From contig JAPXFQ010000075.1 in NCBI GenBank assembly GCA_028564705.1, positions 682,001 through 746,000 of the forward strand: a DNA stretch of 64,000 nt, given 5' to 3'. This stretch comes from Apricaphanius iberus. Taxonomy: Eukaryota > Chordata > Actinopteri > Cyprinodontiformes > Aphaniidae. The notes under the pieces were generated by a model. That model worked only from the letters and a program-made list of their open reading frames with translations, did no database searches and was not told the origin of the DNA. Numbering within the stretch: position 1 is the stretch's first letter; each line of letters begins with the position of its first letter. Below, piece by piece: positions 25,151-36,279 of the stretch. The position numbers and the translations under genes were made by a program.

Positions 25151-26449
25151 GTGAGTTTATCGTATCAAACAGTTGGCTGCTGGCCAGTACCAGTTTTTGG
25201 TCCCACTGAAGCTAGTTTTAAGTCTCTTGAAATCCATGAGTACTGTTTTATTCTAAACAAGAAAACTAAATAAACTACATCTCTAGCAGCATAATACAGT
25301 TGCTGTGAGAACATGCTGAATTTTAGTATAGCATAGTTTTACCCTCACACGTTCCTGGGAGCACCCTTGTGTTGACTGACACAGGCACTAGAGATTCATC
25401 AGCGTGGATAGATTTACCTCCCATATGTTGGAGTGGGAGGTGTCAGATGCACAACACTCTGAATTTCTTCCAAGTGTTTATTTCCTCTGTGGTTCTTCTT
25501 GCAGTTTCTAACCCCAGCGTAGTCAAAACACTTAATCAGAATTAAGAACGCCACAGCAGGCTTATAGGAAAGCACCTATATTCAGATTTTATACTTTCCG
25601 CCGAAAGAATAAGTAATAAGCATACTGTAACAGTTGGATGGATATGTATAGGACAACAGGTTTATAAAAATGTCAATTCAAATACAAAAAGGATGGTTTA
25701 TTGCACCAAAACATGAACACAGACATGAACAAGCTGTCAGGAAGACCAATCACAGTTCAAGTAATGTTTTATTGTAAAGGTAATGGCTTGTGTAAAGGCA
25801 AAACAACATGGTTCTGTCTTATATCCACATAAAACAATACTGATTGAATAAGTAATTACTTTTGCCATCACACAGTAATCACACCATCTCTAACTTAATT
25901 ATGCCTTGAGAATTACATTTCATTATTTGGCTTGCTATCGCAAAGGATCCCTTGTGGGTCTTAAACCTCCCAAGGCATTTAACTATCCTCTCTCTCATCA
26001 GGACACAGCAGGATTTAAAGTGAGGTGTACAGACAGAGCACGATGAAGGGAAAAGGACGAAGGGAATGGGAGACAGAACAGATAGCGAATAGAAGTTGAT
26101 AGGAATAAGAAGTGTTAGATAACAAATTTGAAAGTGAATGACAAAGCAAATGTAGGACCCACTTTTGCTGCCAATACACCTGCAAGTCTTTTAAATGAAA
26201 AGCTTTACTATTTTGCTTAAGCGAATTAGCTGAAGCTAAATTGACATTTGCTTTGAATATTCTTTCTAAACTATTCCATTGTAGCTCTATCTGCATTTGT
26301 ATTTTCCTGTTGGAGGATGAAGCTGTTCTCTGCCATGTGTAGTAGATTTTTCCTTCAGTATCATTCGGTATTCAGCTCTGTCTATCCTCAGATCAACTCC
26401 GACTAGTTTCATTGCCCAAAATATTGTCCAAAACATTTGGACAATAAGC

Positions 26450-26745
26450 AGTATTTCTATATAACCGCCCCTCACCTGTCTAACCCCGCCCACAAATTCC
26501 AATTCCATGCCGTTCTCTTGTGTGGTAAATCTGCACCCTAGAAGCAAAATGCGTGGCCATGGTCTGCAACCGCTAATTTGCATAACAATGACTGGGCCTC
26601 CTAAACAGGTCATTCTCAAGTAAAGGACTGGAATTGTCAAGAATTGAGCTGGTGAGATCGTTTTATGTGAGATTGGCATTGTGCAAAGAACTTACAGACC
26701 CTAGACTTATCATATGTTGTTTAAAAAGAGGTACAATGGCCCTTT
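26450..26745 (+). mobile_element. TTAA-type DNA transposon, truncated copy 2
   Basis: Shares in order with 61784-62296: ACCGCCCCTC.CCTGTC, AACCCCGCCCAC.AATTCC, a CTAATTTGCAT block, CAGGTCATT, and a TCAAGAATTGAGCTGGTGAG segment. The 5' part and its terminal repeat are missing and the 3' end (GGCCCTTTTT) is decayed. Confidence 0.7.
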
Positions 26746-26830
26746 TTGTAGGTAGGTAGGTACTTTATTTATCAAAAAAATTCATACATTCACAGGAAGT
26801 TCAATCACTTCTCTGTGACTGTACCTGCTT
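26736..26830 (-). repeat. LINE-tail-like fragment
   Basis: GTAGGTAGGTAGGTACTTTATTTATC resembles (as complement) the AATAAAGTACCTACC-type 3' tails left by LINE insertions in fish. It lies next to the transposon copy above. Short and tentative; a similar tail occurs at 35395-35530. Confidence 0.3.
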
Positions 26831-28259
26831 ATTTCTTTGTGCTTGACATTCATTTTAGGAAGAATGTAGAATGACAATAAATGCATAACTAAAATAAAGG
26901 TTTCTTCTTAACTGCAATGAAACCGATTTTCCTCATAAGAACTAACAAGAGAAGTTGCAGATGACTGAAAAAAACCTGCATTCAGAATGAATTGATTCTC
27001 CAAGTAATATTGTAGTCAATGAAAGTAAAGCCATACCCATAACTCTGCCTTAGACTGCTTTCCTTGTATTCGTGCATCATGGCCTGACAAGCTGTAATGA
27101 CTTCATGATCTGAACTGAGTCAGAGAGGTAACCGCGAAGAAGGGGGTTAAAAAAACCTGCAATCAGAGTGATTTGGAGCTCCAGGTAGCACAGTAGTTGC
27201 AGAAAGTAAGAAGGGGAGACCTGTGAGGGAGTGTGGGGGTGTAGACTGCAGTGTGTTTCATCCTGTGCTGCTTCTGTGGCACAGCTTGGATTATCACTGG
27301 TGTTATGGTCTGGGGCAAGGCTTTCATGCCGCCACCGTGGTCAAATGCCTTTGATACGCTTGGCCAGCACCCCCCAGGCAGAGAAAATCCAAAGGAAGAG
27401 CACAGCAAGAGCAGAGTAAAAAGGCACCAAAAGAGACACTGAAATCATATGAAGTATTTTTTTTATTATTTGGTGGGTGGGTGTGTGCTTCTCTTTGTGT
27501 GTTCAAAGTCACCCACCAACTATGATCATCCCATGTGTGATGTATATATATGTGTTTTCTACCGTTACAGTCAGAGAGGTGGAGCGTGAAATCAGGTCTC
27601 TCTTTCCCTGGGTCTTGTTTCCGCGCACTCTTCTTCTGTGTGTCACCATCTGCCCCTCCCCTGAAACCTCTGATGCTCTATTACTCTCCCAGTCACTGAC
27701 CTTGCTATCACCCATTTCACACCAGCCGGTCCATCAGTGTCTCAGCTTCTGCTTGTCCTTGTCACTTCTCCTGTATTTCTAACTGCTCGTCTCGATCTCT
27801 TCTTCCCCTTTTGCTTCTCATCTCTCCTTTCACAGAGACAGTTTTGTGTAATTAAGTCCATAGTAGTAGCCTTTGGTGCACCAGCCTCACCATCCTGGTA
27901 GCCAAATTAAAAATTGATTTCTTCAATTGATTCCATGCACTGGGTGAATGCTCTTGGCCTAATCTTTGCCCTCATTTGCTTCTACTTTCTGTTCTTTTAT
28001 TCTGGCATTTTTTCATACCAGTGTGCTTTTTTTCTTATCTGCAGCTCATTCAATTCTCACATTCATTGCTCTATGAAATATTATGGAGCTCATTCACTAT
28101 TAGCTCATGACACCACAATGTAACTTTTGCTGAGACTTACAAAAAACCATTACAATCTAATGAACACTGCTTTCAAGTTTATCCAAGGTTCTTCCATCTT
28201 CACTAAACACGAGTTTCTGAACACCTAACACCTCATAGAGATAAAGAAGGAGATGAATA

Positions 28260-28790
28260 GAAGACACCATTTAATGGGCCACTATGAATAAATGGTGTTG
28301 CCATTCAGCCTAATATCAGCCCATGCTGTCCCATTATGCCCCCTTGAACTTGACTGGATATTTTGTGTACGTCTATCTGGATGACATACTCCTTTATTCC
28401 AAGGATTTCATCTCACACTAAGAGGTGTACAGTCAATATTTGGCTCCTGCAGAACAATCTATTAATCAAAGCAGAAAACTGTGGATTCCACCGATCCACC
28501 ACTTCATAACTTGACTTCTTTGTCTCCCCCAACCAAATCTCTATGGGCCCCAGCAAGGTGTCTGCTATTAAGGAGTAGTCAGCTCCGAGAAAACAATAAA
28601 CAGCTTCAGAGGTTTGAAAACTTTTAAAAATGAGTCAATAGGAACTACATTTCATTGCCCTGTCCCTTACGTGCACTCATATCTTCTAAGACCAAGTTTG
28701 ACTGGATCCATCATGCCGACGAAGCCTTTACCAAACTCAAGAGACTCCCCATTTGAACAAGAACACCAGACCAAACCCCCTCTCCAGGGT
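28260..28790 (+). pseudogene. Ty3/gypsy retrotransposon pol fragment (reverse transcriptase), decayed
   Basis: The + strand encodes a broken but recognisable gypsy reverse transcriptase. A PFSL block (28300-28315) corresponds to the usual MPFGLxNAP. FVYVYLDDILLYSKDF follows at 28361-28408, with the catalytic YxDD box as YLDD. ISMGPSKVSAI follows near 28540-28570, and FDWIHHADEAFTKLK near 28700-28745 marks the start of the RNase H-side connection. Stops and frame changes separate the blocks, so there is no product. It belongs with the LTR at 30026-30366. Confidence 0.8.
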
Positions 28791-30025
28791 ACATAAGAAC
28801 TTGGAAATGGGACAGGCCCAGGCAGAGGTGTACTTCAACCAACCAGTTGTTTACCTGTCTTGAGCAGGAAAGCAGGATTAAGTAGGCCCAACAGGATTAT
28901 ACCATTCCAGGGAAGTTTGTCAAGAATTTTCTCTGCATTGCAGACCACGTAAGGCGTTTTCAAAAGATGCACTGTGATGGCATGTTTGGGTAATATTTCC
29001 GGTGTATAGTGTCTTTTTCAAACGCTGATGTTGAACATTTGTGCCATCAGTCTTGATAGTATTACCAAATTATATCACAACTTGGTGAAACAGAGTGTGA
29101 TGTGTGGAATGTGCATTGTGCCTCGGACGGCAACAGTATTTAAAATGCAAGTCAAGATGGGGAGTTCATTTAGCATTTGTGAACTGTACCACCAGATAGC
29201 CAAACATAGGGACTGTGAAGGACAGCCACCTTTTGGAGCAGCTCCCAAAAGACTTGAGGAGCAGAGCTTCATTCGGATTAAAAAAACAAGTTTAGTTTTA
29301 GTCTGTTTACCACAGACGTATCCAGTTCACAGTTTGCACACAACCCTGCATGTGGAGTGTGGAGGTGGTATCACCACTGTCAATGTTGACAGTAGTAACA
29401 CCACCTTCTCACCTCACTTTATCCCGTCATGATGTAATCTTTTGTGGAAAACACCTCATCGCAGTGCATTGCCGCCAAAGGCAGACCACATATTAAAGAC
29501 CAAAAGGTTCACTGATGCAGCTATTCATGCCAGCACTGATGGCAGCATTGTCTTTTGAAACAGCCTTTTGTTTCAGTTGTACTTATATAATGCAATGGCA
29601 TACTATGTTATTGTTACCCAGTTGTGAGTAAAACATTATTGGTGTTCTTGGTCTGCTTTTAGTGGAAAACTCTTCTTTAAGACACCAAGGAATTTTTCTC
29701 TTCCTGTTGATCTGCAGTCAAGCCAAGCTCTTTGATTCAATAAATAATTTCCCATCAGGAAGGTGGTGAATCCTGTTGCTGTTCATCTTAACCCTCCTAT
29801 ATGTCATGTCTCGTACGCTCCTCCAGACGCCCTCTATCAGCCTGGTTTGTCTTGTCTACAGTGTCAGTTACCTCCTCCAGTCCAGAAGATGGGGTTGTGG
29901 ACGTCACTACCTAGATGACTAGGAAGGATAAGGGCCAAAGTATCACTCTTACTGGCTTATAGGCATTCTGGCCAGTCTGACTTGCTCTGTGGTCCGTCTT
30001 GAGCCGGATCTTGAGGAGGGGGTAC
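28791..30025. other. Interior of the gypsy relic plus unidentified sequence
   Basis: 29800-30025 fits the 3' pol end of a gypsy element, running to GAGCCGGATCTTGAGG and then the purine-rich tract AGGAGGGGGTAC directly before the LTR. The intervening 28960-29760 does not look like pol. It holds a 134-codon open frame (29028-29432) with no motif I recognise, and may be a separate insertion. Confidence 0.45.
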
Positions 30026-30366
30026 TGTAATGATTGACATGTATGACTACCATGTTTATGCTCTGCTCCTGGCTGCCTCTCCATGAAGATTAGCTTTAAT
30101 TCACCTCACTGGTCCCTTACCTGATTATCGTCCCGCCTACCCTGTGCTATCACCACGGCTGGAGTCTTCCTCAGCCCACTTAACTGGTGTTCAACCAAAA
30201 CGCACATTTCTGACTCCTGTTTCTCTCAAAGGTATTACTAGTATACCTACTCCAGGTGCAAGTGATATAACTGCTGTTACAAAGAGTCGTTCAATAAATC
30301 CATTAATTTAAGAGTTTACTTCTGTGTTGTGGCTGAATTTCTGTGTCCCACTTGTGTTTCAATACA
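30026..30366 (+). mobile_element. 3' LTR of a Ty3/gypsy element
   Basis: Starts TGTAATG immediately after a polypurine tract (30014-30025) and ends AATACA, giving the TG...CA ends of an LTR. Contains AATAAA near 30293 as a polyadenylation signal. No matching 5' LTR is seen in the window, so the element is 5'-truncated and the 5-bp target duplication cannot be tested. Confidence 0.65.
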
Positions 30367-30804
30367 GGTTAAGACAGATATGGAAATTAATGGGGAACAT
30401 GCTTTTTCAAACTTCCTCCAATAAATCACCATCACTTCACACAATTTTTATGTATGTTTTGTATGTTTGCTTATTTGTTTGTTTTGAGTGAAAAACACCA
30501 AAACAAATGAAATCCTGATCAAAATTGTAAGCCTAGAAAAGAGGTACTAATATCCCCAGTTTATGTTGCTGGATCTTTACTACTCTAGATTGTGAGTTGA
30601 GTTTTATATTGCAAAAAGAGACAGGAACAAGAGAAGAACCAAATAAAGTACAGAAATAATTAAAAAATGACATTTAAACTCAAGCACACTATGTTTATAG
30701 TAATTAGAAAGCATATTGAGATAGCAGCAAGAGAACCAGTGATTGTGAGGCTGCCTCTCTTCGGGAACTATTTTAGAACCTCTTGAGAATTCATAATATA
30801 TATA

Positions 30805-31106
30805 ATATAGTCTTGCAGCAAGAACGTTGTCTGCATGGACTTTGCATGTTCTCCCTGTGCATGCTTAGGCTCCCGCCTGGTTCTCCGGCCTTCTTCCCAC
30901 AGTCCAAAAACATGACTGACAGGTTAATTGGTCTCTCTAAAATGTCCTTAGGTGTGAGTGTGCATGCATGGTTGTTTGTCCTGTATGTCTTTGCGTTGCC
31001 CTGTGATGGACTTGTGATCTGTCCAGGGTGAACCCCGCCTCTCGCCTATTGACAGATGGAGATAGGCACCAGCCTAGGTACCGGTTTAGAAAATGGATGG
31101 ATGGAT
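30805..31106 (+). repeat. Dispersed teleost repeat ending in a TGGATGGATGGAT tail
   Basis: Contains the phrases CTGCATGGACTTTGCATG, CACAGTCCAAAAACATGACT, GGTTAATTGGTCTCTCTAAA and TGTCCAGGGTGAACCCCGCC, and ends in a short GGAT repeat, a combination I recognise as a very abundant fish interspersed repeat. A short scrap of the same family (GGACTGGAGACCTGTCC) occurs near 54255-54300. Its open frame is not a gene. Confidence 0.7.
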
Positions 31107-31289
31107 ATCCATATTCGGATTTACTTTAGGAGAGACAGGCAAATTAAATTTCTCCTGCTCACAGCCATACCAATCTCCCACAACTATTTAAAGAAAATTA
31201 TGAATTACAATATTTATTTTCAAATGTTTAAATTTCAGTTTGAAACAATTTTTTAATTTCAATTAAATTAATGAAAAAAAACATTCAGA

Positions 31290-31560
31290 AACAGTGTTGA
31301 AAAAGAGACTCTGTACGTCATTGTCTATCACTTTAGAGAACTGTTTAGACATGCTTACATCTCTAAACAGCGTTAGGGCGCTAAGAAGCTCTTTCTTTAA
31401 CAGGCTGCTACATCCACAATGTAGGATGGAAAGATTCAGAAGGTCTTTCCTTCCAGCTGCTGTCAGACTTAATAACAACGCCTTTGCAGTTGACTGCTGA
31501 AACATAAGGCTGAAAAACGGAGAGCATTTTTTGTTATTTATAAAAGGATTGTTGGATCTT
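31290..31560 (+). mobile_element. LINE 3' end fragment
   Basis: The + strand reads SSFFNRLLHPQC, then RMERFRRSFLPAAVRLNN at about 31405-31480. This resembles the '(E/R)RSFLPAAxxLLN' peptide at the C-terminus of several fish LINE reverse transcriptases. Only the extreme 3' coding end is present. Confidence 0.6.
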
Positions 31561-31803
31561 GTTGGTCGTAGTCATTGGCTGCACTGTGTTTTATGCTGCA
31601 ACAACAAAAATATCACACATGTGGGACCAATAAGTGAAAAGGTTTTTCTTATTTTAATTTAAGTGTTTCAAGTAACCAACTAGAAATGTCTATCTGGTGA
31701 AGATGAAATGATGAAGGGCATCTGTGCACTAGAGTTAACATCTATTGCCTTCAATCCCCAAATGTTTTACATCAGAGGAACATATAGAATAGTCCAAAAG
31801 ATG

Positions 31804-31811
31804 GATGTTGT
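31804..31811. repeat. Target-site duplication, left copy (GATGTTGT)
   Basis: Eight bases identical to 34742-34749, directly abutting the hAT element's left end CAGTGACGGCT. Eight-bp duplications are diagnostic of hAT insertion. Confidence 0.95.
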
Positions 31812-32233
31812 CAGTGACGGCTTGTGGTGCCATTGAGTGGGGGGGCTAAAATATATTATAAAAGCCAACTGAGTATGTCAACAAAAAAAAGGTATCCATC
31901 ACAATCTATAAGATTTAACACTATCACAACAGGATTATGGGCCTTTCTAACAAAACACTATTGTTCAGAGGAATGCACTAATGGCAAAATACTCTGACTC
32001 ACTTTCACACATGCACAACACACTCTTGCACACTGTACAAGATAAAAAGAGAAGTGCTAAATAAAAAAGGTTTCAAATATATTGACAGAAATTATTGCAT
32101 ATTGCTTTGTAAAGAATTAATCCAAACTTCCTGGCAACTCAGAGCATGTCAAATATAATGGACGTTATGACAGAGAATATAAATATTCAACAGAATCTGA
32201 CGTGTTTTAAGACATTAATAGCGATGGTATACC

Positions 32234-34337
32234 TTATTTGAAGAGGAGCTCAGCACGACGATTTTTCTGGGATGCAAACAGGTTGATCACCATTTCATTG
32301 AAGTCAGGTGATTTCTGAATGAAGTCTCGCTCGATAGAAAGCACGGCCAGTGCGTTCAGTCTTTCCTGTCCCATGTTACTTCTCAGAAAACTCTTGATCC
32401 TCTTCAGTGTACTGAAGCATCTCTCTGACTCTGCTGATGTCATCGGGGTTGTTATGGCTATTTGTGTCAGTTTCGGTGTTTCAGAGAAAGTGTTTTTAAG
32501 ATCATTCTCTGTCAGCATCTTCAAAAGTGCCACTGCCGACGTTAATCCCGCAAACTCCGCACTGCCATACATCACCATCAGTTCACCCTTCAGTTTCTCC
32601 TTGCAGATCATTGGGAAATGTTCACATGCAACATCCAGCTGTTTTTGGGGAAAACTGACCGTAAACTGCGAAAACAGCTCAGGATTGATCAGTTCAAAAG
32701 ACATTAAGTGTCGGGCTTTCTCGAAGCGAGCTTTTGACTGCTCGATCATTATTTGACAGCAGCGAGCGGCCAAAGACGCGCCGTCAGACCTCTGCACCCT
32801 GCGTGATGCTGCCGCTGCAGCCCGGTTTGTATCCGGATCCTGGTGGGTGGCATCTTTGACCAGCTTGTCCTTTAGCTCAGTTATGGACCTGGAAAAATTC
32901 GCCAGGGTTTGTCCTGTTTTCAGAGGATCCGTGGTTCGTTTCTGAAGGATGTTGTAGAGAACGTCAACATGCATCAACGCAGCATGGAAAAACGACAACA
33001 GAGTTTTCATCTTCCAGTAAGGTGAACAGGCCGTGCGCTTGCTGGACTGAAACACTGTCCCACGTCTGACTGTTTTGTATTTTTTCAAAACATGCCTTCA
33101 GATTTTTTTGCTGCTCATAGACGGTGTGGACAGTGCGGCTCTTAAAGTTCCACCTTGTTTGTCCCGCCGCGGGAATCCTCCTGCCACACACTTCATCCAG
33201 AACCGCAGTTCTCTTGGGAGACTTGGAGAAAAACGTTGCGAATGCCGTTATGTTTGCAAAAAATACTCTGACAGGTGTGAGACATGAGCAGGCCTGCTGA
33301 ATGATTAAATTGAGCTGGTGGGCATAACAGTCCACAAAGTGCGCATGAGGAAACGTCTCTCTTAATCTGGCCTGCAGGCCTGCCGCTGCGCCGCTCATAA
33401 CTGCAGCCCCGTCATAGGTCTGGGCGATCAGTTTACTTTCCAGATGGAATGGTTGAAGTTTTTCTTTCAGAACTTTTTCAAGTCCGTCTGCCGTCCTGTC
33501 CACTAATGGAGAAAAACAAAGAAATCGTTCCACGGCAGAACATTCAGTGACGTATCTCAGCACGATCACGCACTGGCTTACACATGCCACATCAGTCGTC
33601 TCATCAGCTTGTACAGCCACAAACGGTGCCTGCGATACTTCATCGGCCAGTTTCTTTTCATAGACAGATAGCATGCAGTCAGGCAACTCATTCTGGCTGG
33701 TCTTGGACGTATACTTTGCAACCTGCGTGTTTGACAGGTGATCAGCTAACTGGCTGTCTAGAAAGGAGAACTGTTCCACAAGGTCCACAAACACACCCCG
33801 GCTGAGTGAAGTGGAAGACTCATCAGATCCACGTAAAGCTAGCTCGTGTGCCCCGCAAAATTTAATACAGTCCACGATCCATGATAATGAGTGTCTGTTT
33901 TTCTTAACGAGCTCATTGTGTCTCTGTACAGCAATGCGGTGGCCCTCATCCAGTTGACAGGCGATGTTCACTTTACCCAACATTGACAGCTTTACGCCAT
34001 TTCCTATATGGGTTGTGCTGCATTCGTGTTTCTTTATTTTTTCAGATAAATGTTTCAGATCCACGATACCTTGCTGGGTCCAGGCTGTGTCTCCTCCAAA
34101 AAGCAAGCACGGGAAGCAGAAAAGTGACTTTTTAGCTAGGCTAGCCGTTAGCCAGTCTTTTCTTTGAAACCAAGTTACACAAAAGCTGCGATTTTAACGC
34201 TTGTCTTTTTGTGTAATGTGAATATCCTTTGGATGATGTGCTCCCGCTTTTTTAACTTCAAGTTTTTCCTCTAAGGACATTAAAGAAAACGGATTTAAAA
34301 GCAAATAATCAACCTCGTTTGCGCTTAAACCTGCCAT
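32234..34337 (-). pseudogene. hAT transposase, ZMYM/TTF-finger type, one stop and one frameshift
   Basis: From ATG at 34337 the minus strand reads an N-terminal leader (MAGLSANEVDYLLLNPFS), an in-frame TAA at codon 48 (34194-34196), then a TTF-type zinc-finger region (KDWLTAS, LFCFPCLLFGG). An RNase H-like core follows with VQADETTDVA (first catalytic Asp), a TYDGAAVMSG block, the hAT CxxH as DCYAHQLNLII, and TRWNFKSR. Near 32990-33010 the frame shifts. The second frame continues through SFFHAALMHVDVLYNIL to the C-terminal dimerisation domain (TPMTSAESERCFSTLKRIKS, then ALAVLSIERDF) and stops after ELLFK at 32234. Full length would be about 700 residues, normal for this group. Without readthrough or a sequencing error it makes no full product. 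It is antisense to nrxn2. Confidence 0.93.
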
Positions 34338-34361
34338 TGTTACAACTTTCCCTCCACACAC

Positions 34362-34388
34362 AGACCTGTCACGTACAGTGACAGGTCT
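34362..34388. promoter_or_regulatory. Perfect 11-bp hairpin just upstream of the hAT transposase ATG
   Basis: AGACCTGTCAC (34362-34372), a 5-nt loop GTACA, then GTGACAGGTCT (34378-34388). It begins 25 nt 5' of the transposase start codon at 34337. Position suggests a 5' UTR hairpin or a dyad operator/transposase-binding site; function is inferred only. Confidence 0.5.
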
Positions 34389-34741
34389 CTCAAGTCAAGT
34401 CGTCTGTCATTGGCTGAAATGAGCCGGTTTAGGGCTACACAGATTTAGCCCAAATGGGCAGCAAATGAAGGGGTGTGCCAAGCAACCTGTCAATCACGTG
34501 TCTACGCAAAGTCAAGTGTAACTGTGTTACTCCGCTTGGGCTGAAGATAATTAGCCCATTTCAACAAATTTGGTGTATTTTTAGTGCCGATTTAGCTCTG
34601 TATCCACTATTGCCTGATCGAAAAATTTAAAAAAATATATTTCAAAATGTTATTTATTCATTCATTTATTACATTATTATTTTTATTGAATAATCCAGGG
34701 AGGGCTTAGCCCTGTTAGCCCAATTATACCAGCCGTCCCTG

Positions 34742-34749
34742 GATGTTGT
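34742..34749. repeat. Target-site duplication, right copy (GATGTTGT)
   Basis: Identical to 31804-31811 and abuts the right end GCCGTCCCTG of the hAT element. Confidence 0.95.
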
Positions 34750-35608
34750 TCTTCTCGAGGTACTCCTTTATTAGAGTAGTGTAGTGAACTGCAGTGGTGT
34801 CCTGGTGAAATCACCACAGGTGGGTGCCCTTGTGTCAGATGGGAAGCCCTGTACAATGCTTTAAAAAAGCCAGCTGTGGGCTCAAGCATGCAATGTTTAA
34901 CGTCCTCTGCACAACCTGAAGCTGAGGAAGCTCCAAGATCATATTGGAGCCTCCTGTGTCTCGCATAGCCTGTTACAAGTTAAACATATTTTGGCCTTGA
35001 CTCGTGAGTTTTTTTTGTTACAAAAATTATGAGGAACTTAGAAGAAATTCAAAATAGCTGTTATACTGCTTCCAGTTTCTGCATCAATAACAAGTTGCAG
35101 GAGTCTGATCTTGTGCACTTCAGCTTTCCTGCATTGTTCAAAGACAGAAACCCATTTTGGCATTAGGGAATAATGACAATAGAAGCCACATTTATGTCCA
35201 CACTTCTCATACAAACCAAAGGCAACCTAAAGTCCATAACAGAAAAAAAGAGTTGTTGGCCATAAACAACTGCAAAATAAATAGATAAAAAGAAGAAATT
35301 TGTTAAACTATACTAAGCATGGAAAAAAATGTGTAATCACCAGATGATGATTCGAGGGACTGAAAAGAAAAACAGTCTTTTCAATTGCTAATGTTATGTT
35401 TTACTTCAATATATATATTTACAATAGAATAGAATAAAATAAAATAAAAATACTTAACTGTCCCACAAAGGGAAATTAGGTTGTAACTGCAGCAAACGAG
35501 AATAGAACAGAGTACTTTGCCCTTATTAAAGCTAACAGTATCAGATAAAGTGTAATTCCCAGGATTAAATGAGCAACAGAGTGGGATACTTTCAATATAA
35601 ATAGTTAC
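34750..35608. other. Intronic stretch with a LINE-tail-like patch
   Basis: No exon recognised. At 35395-35530, GAATAGAATAAAATAAAATA followed by CTGTCCCACAAAGGGAAATTA resembles the 3' ends of fish LINE-derived repeats (usually 'CCCCGAAGGGGAAATT'). Too decayed to classify firmly. Confidence 0.35.
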
Positions 35609-36279
35609 TAGGGATGTCCGATACCATCGACCTGAAGTCATTGTCGGCTGATATTGGCATTAAAATGTAATATCGGAAATTATCGGAATTGGTTTTTATT
35701 TTTTTAATAAGATGAGTTTTTCACACCATACACATATTATATATCAAACTCTTCAGCCACTTCTTTTCTCTCTCAGAATGTAAAAATAGGACAGATTTGA
35801 GGTTTAGTTTTTGAGATATTATTTGTTTGAGATAACTTTCAATTTATCAAAAGGCTTCTTCTGAGCCAACCTTGACCATCTATCGGGCACACTTGGTGAC
35901 GTCATCAGCCACAAAGGTATAATGTTGTTTACATTTTCTAAAAGTTTCTAAAAATTTGTCCTGAGTGGTGGGCCTATGTCAGTATTCTCTGTGTGAGAAA
36001 ATGTTCCACCTACTTTTGAAGATAAAATAAAAATGGCAGCTTTTTCAGTTGCCTAATTAAAATTCTAGTACTTATTACATTTTCTACATTTTTAAAACTC
36101 AAGTATGCATGATACAATATATTTCATTGTGGTCACCTAAAAGGGTTTAGTAGTTTTTTGTTTTTTATGAGGGAGGGTCCCCACATATCGGTATCGGTTT
36201 ATATCGATATCGGAAATTTAGAGTTAGGCTATATCGGTATATCGGATATCGGTAGACAAGCCAGTATCAAACATCCCTA
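35609..36279. mobile_element. hAT-type MITE with TATCGG-rich ends
   Basis: Begins TAGGGATGTCCGATACC and ends ...AACATCCCTA, giving inverted TAGGGATGT termini. Flanks ATAGTTAC (35601-35608) and ATAATTAT (36280-36287) match at 6 of 8 positions, a plausible decayed 8-bp duplication. Subterminal regions are rich in ATATCGG/CCGATAT repeats. No coding capacity. The ends (TAGGRATG) resemble those of the MITE at 48124-48501. Confidence 0.8.

Larger units (their letters stand above)
31812..34741 (-). mobile_element. Complete 2.93-kb hAT transposon
   Basis: Bounded by a perfect 8-bp duplication GATGTTGT (31804-31811 and 34742-34749). The terminal inverted repeats are left CAGTGACGGCTTGT and right (reverse complement) CAGGGACGGCTGGT, 12 of 14 matching. 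Subterminal GGGCTAA/TTAGCCC motifs recur near both ends (for example about 31845, 34445, 34550, 34705 and 34715), as expected for transposase binding sites. It carries a single antisense transposase gene (32234-34337) with only two lesions. The perfect duplication and little-decayed frame indicate a recent insertion compared with the other elements here. Confidence 0.95.

Noticed and set aside
26287..26679. 130-codon minus-strand open frame
   Set aside because: Overlaps the truncated TTAA transposon copy and has no recognisable motif.
29028..29432. 134-codon open frame as a possible gene
   Set aside because: Lies inside a decayed gypsy relic with no recognisable domain; kept only as a finding to check.
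32319..32756. 145-codon + strand open frame
   Set aside because: It is the complement of the hAT transposase.
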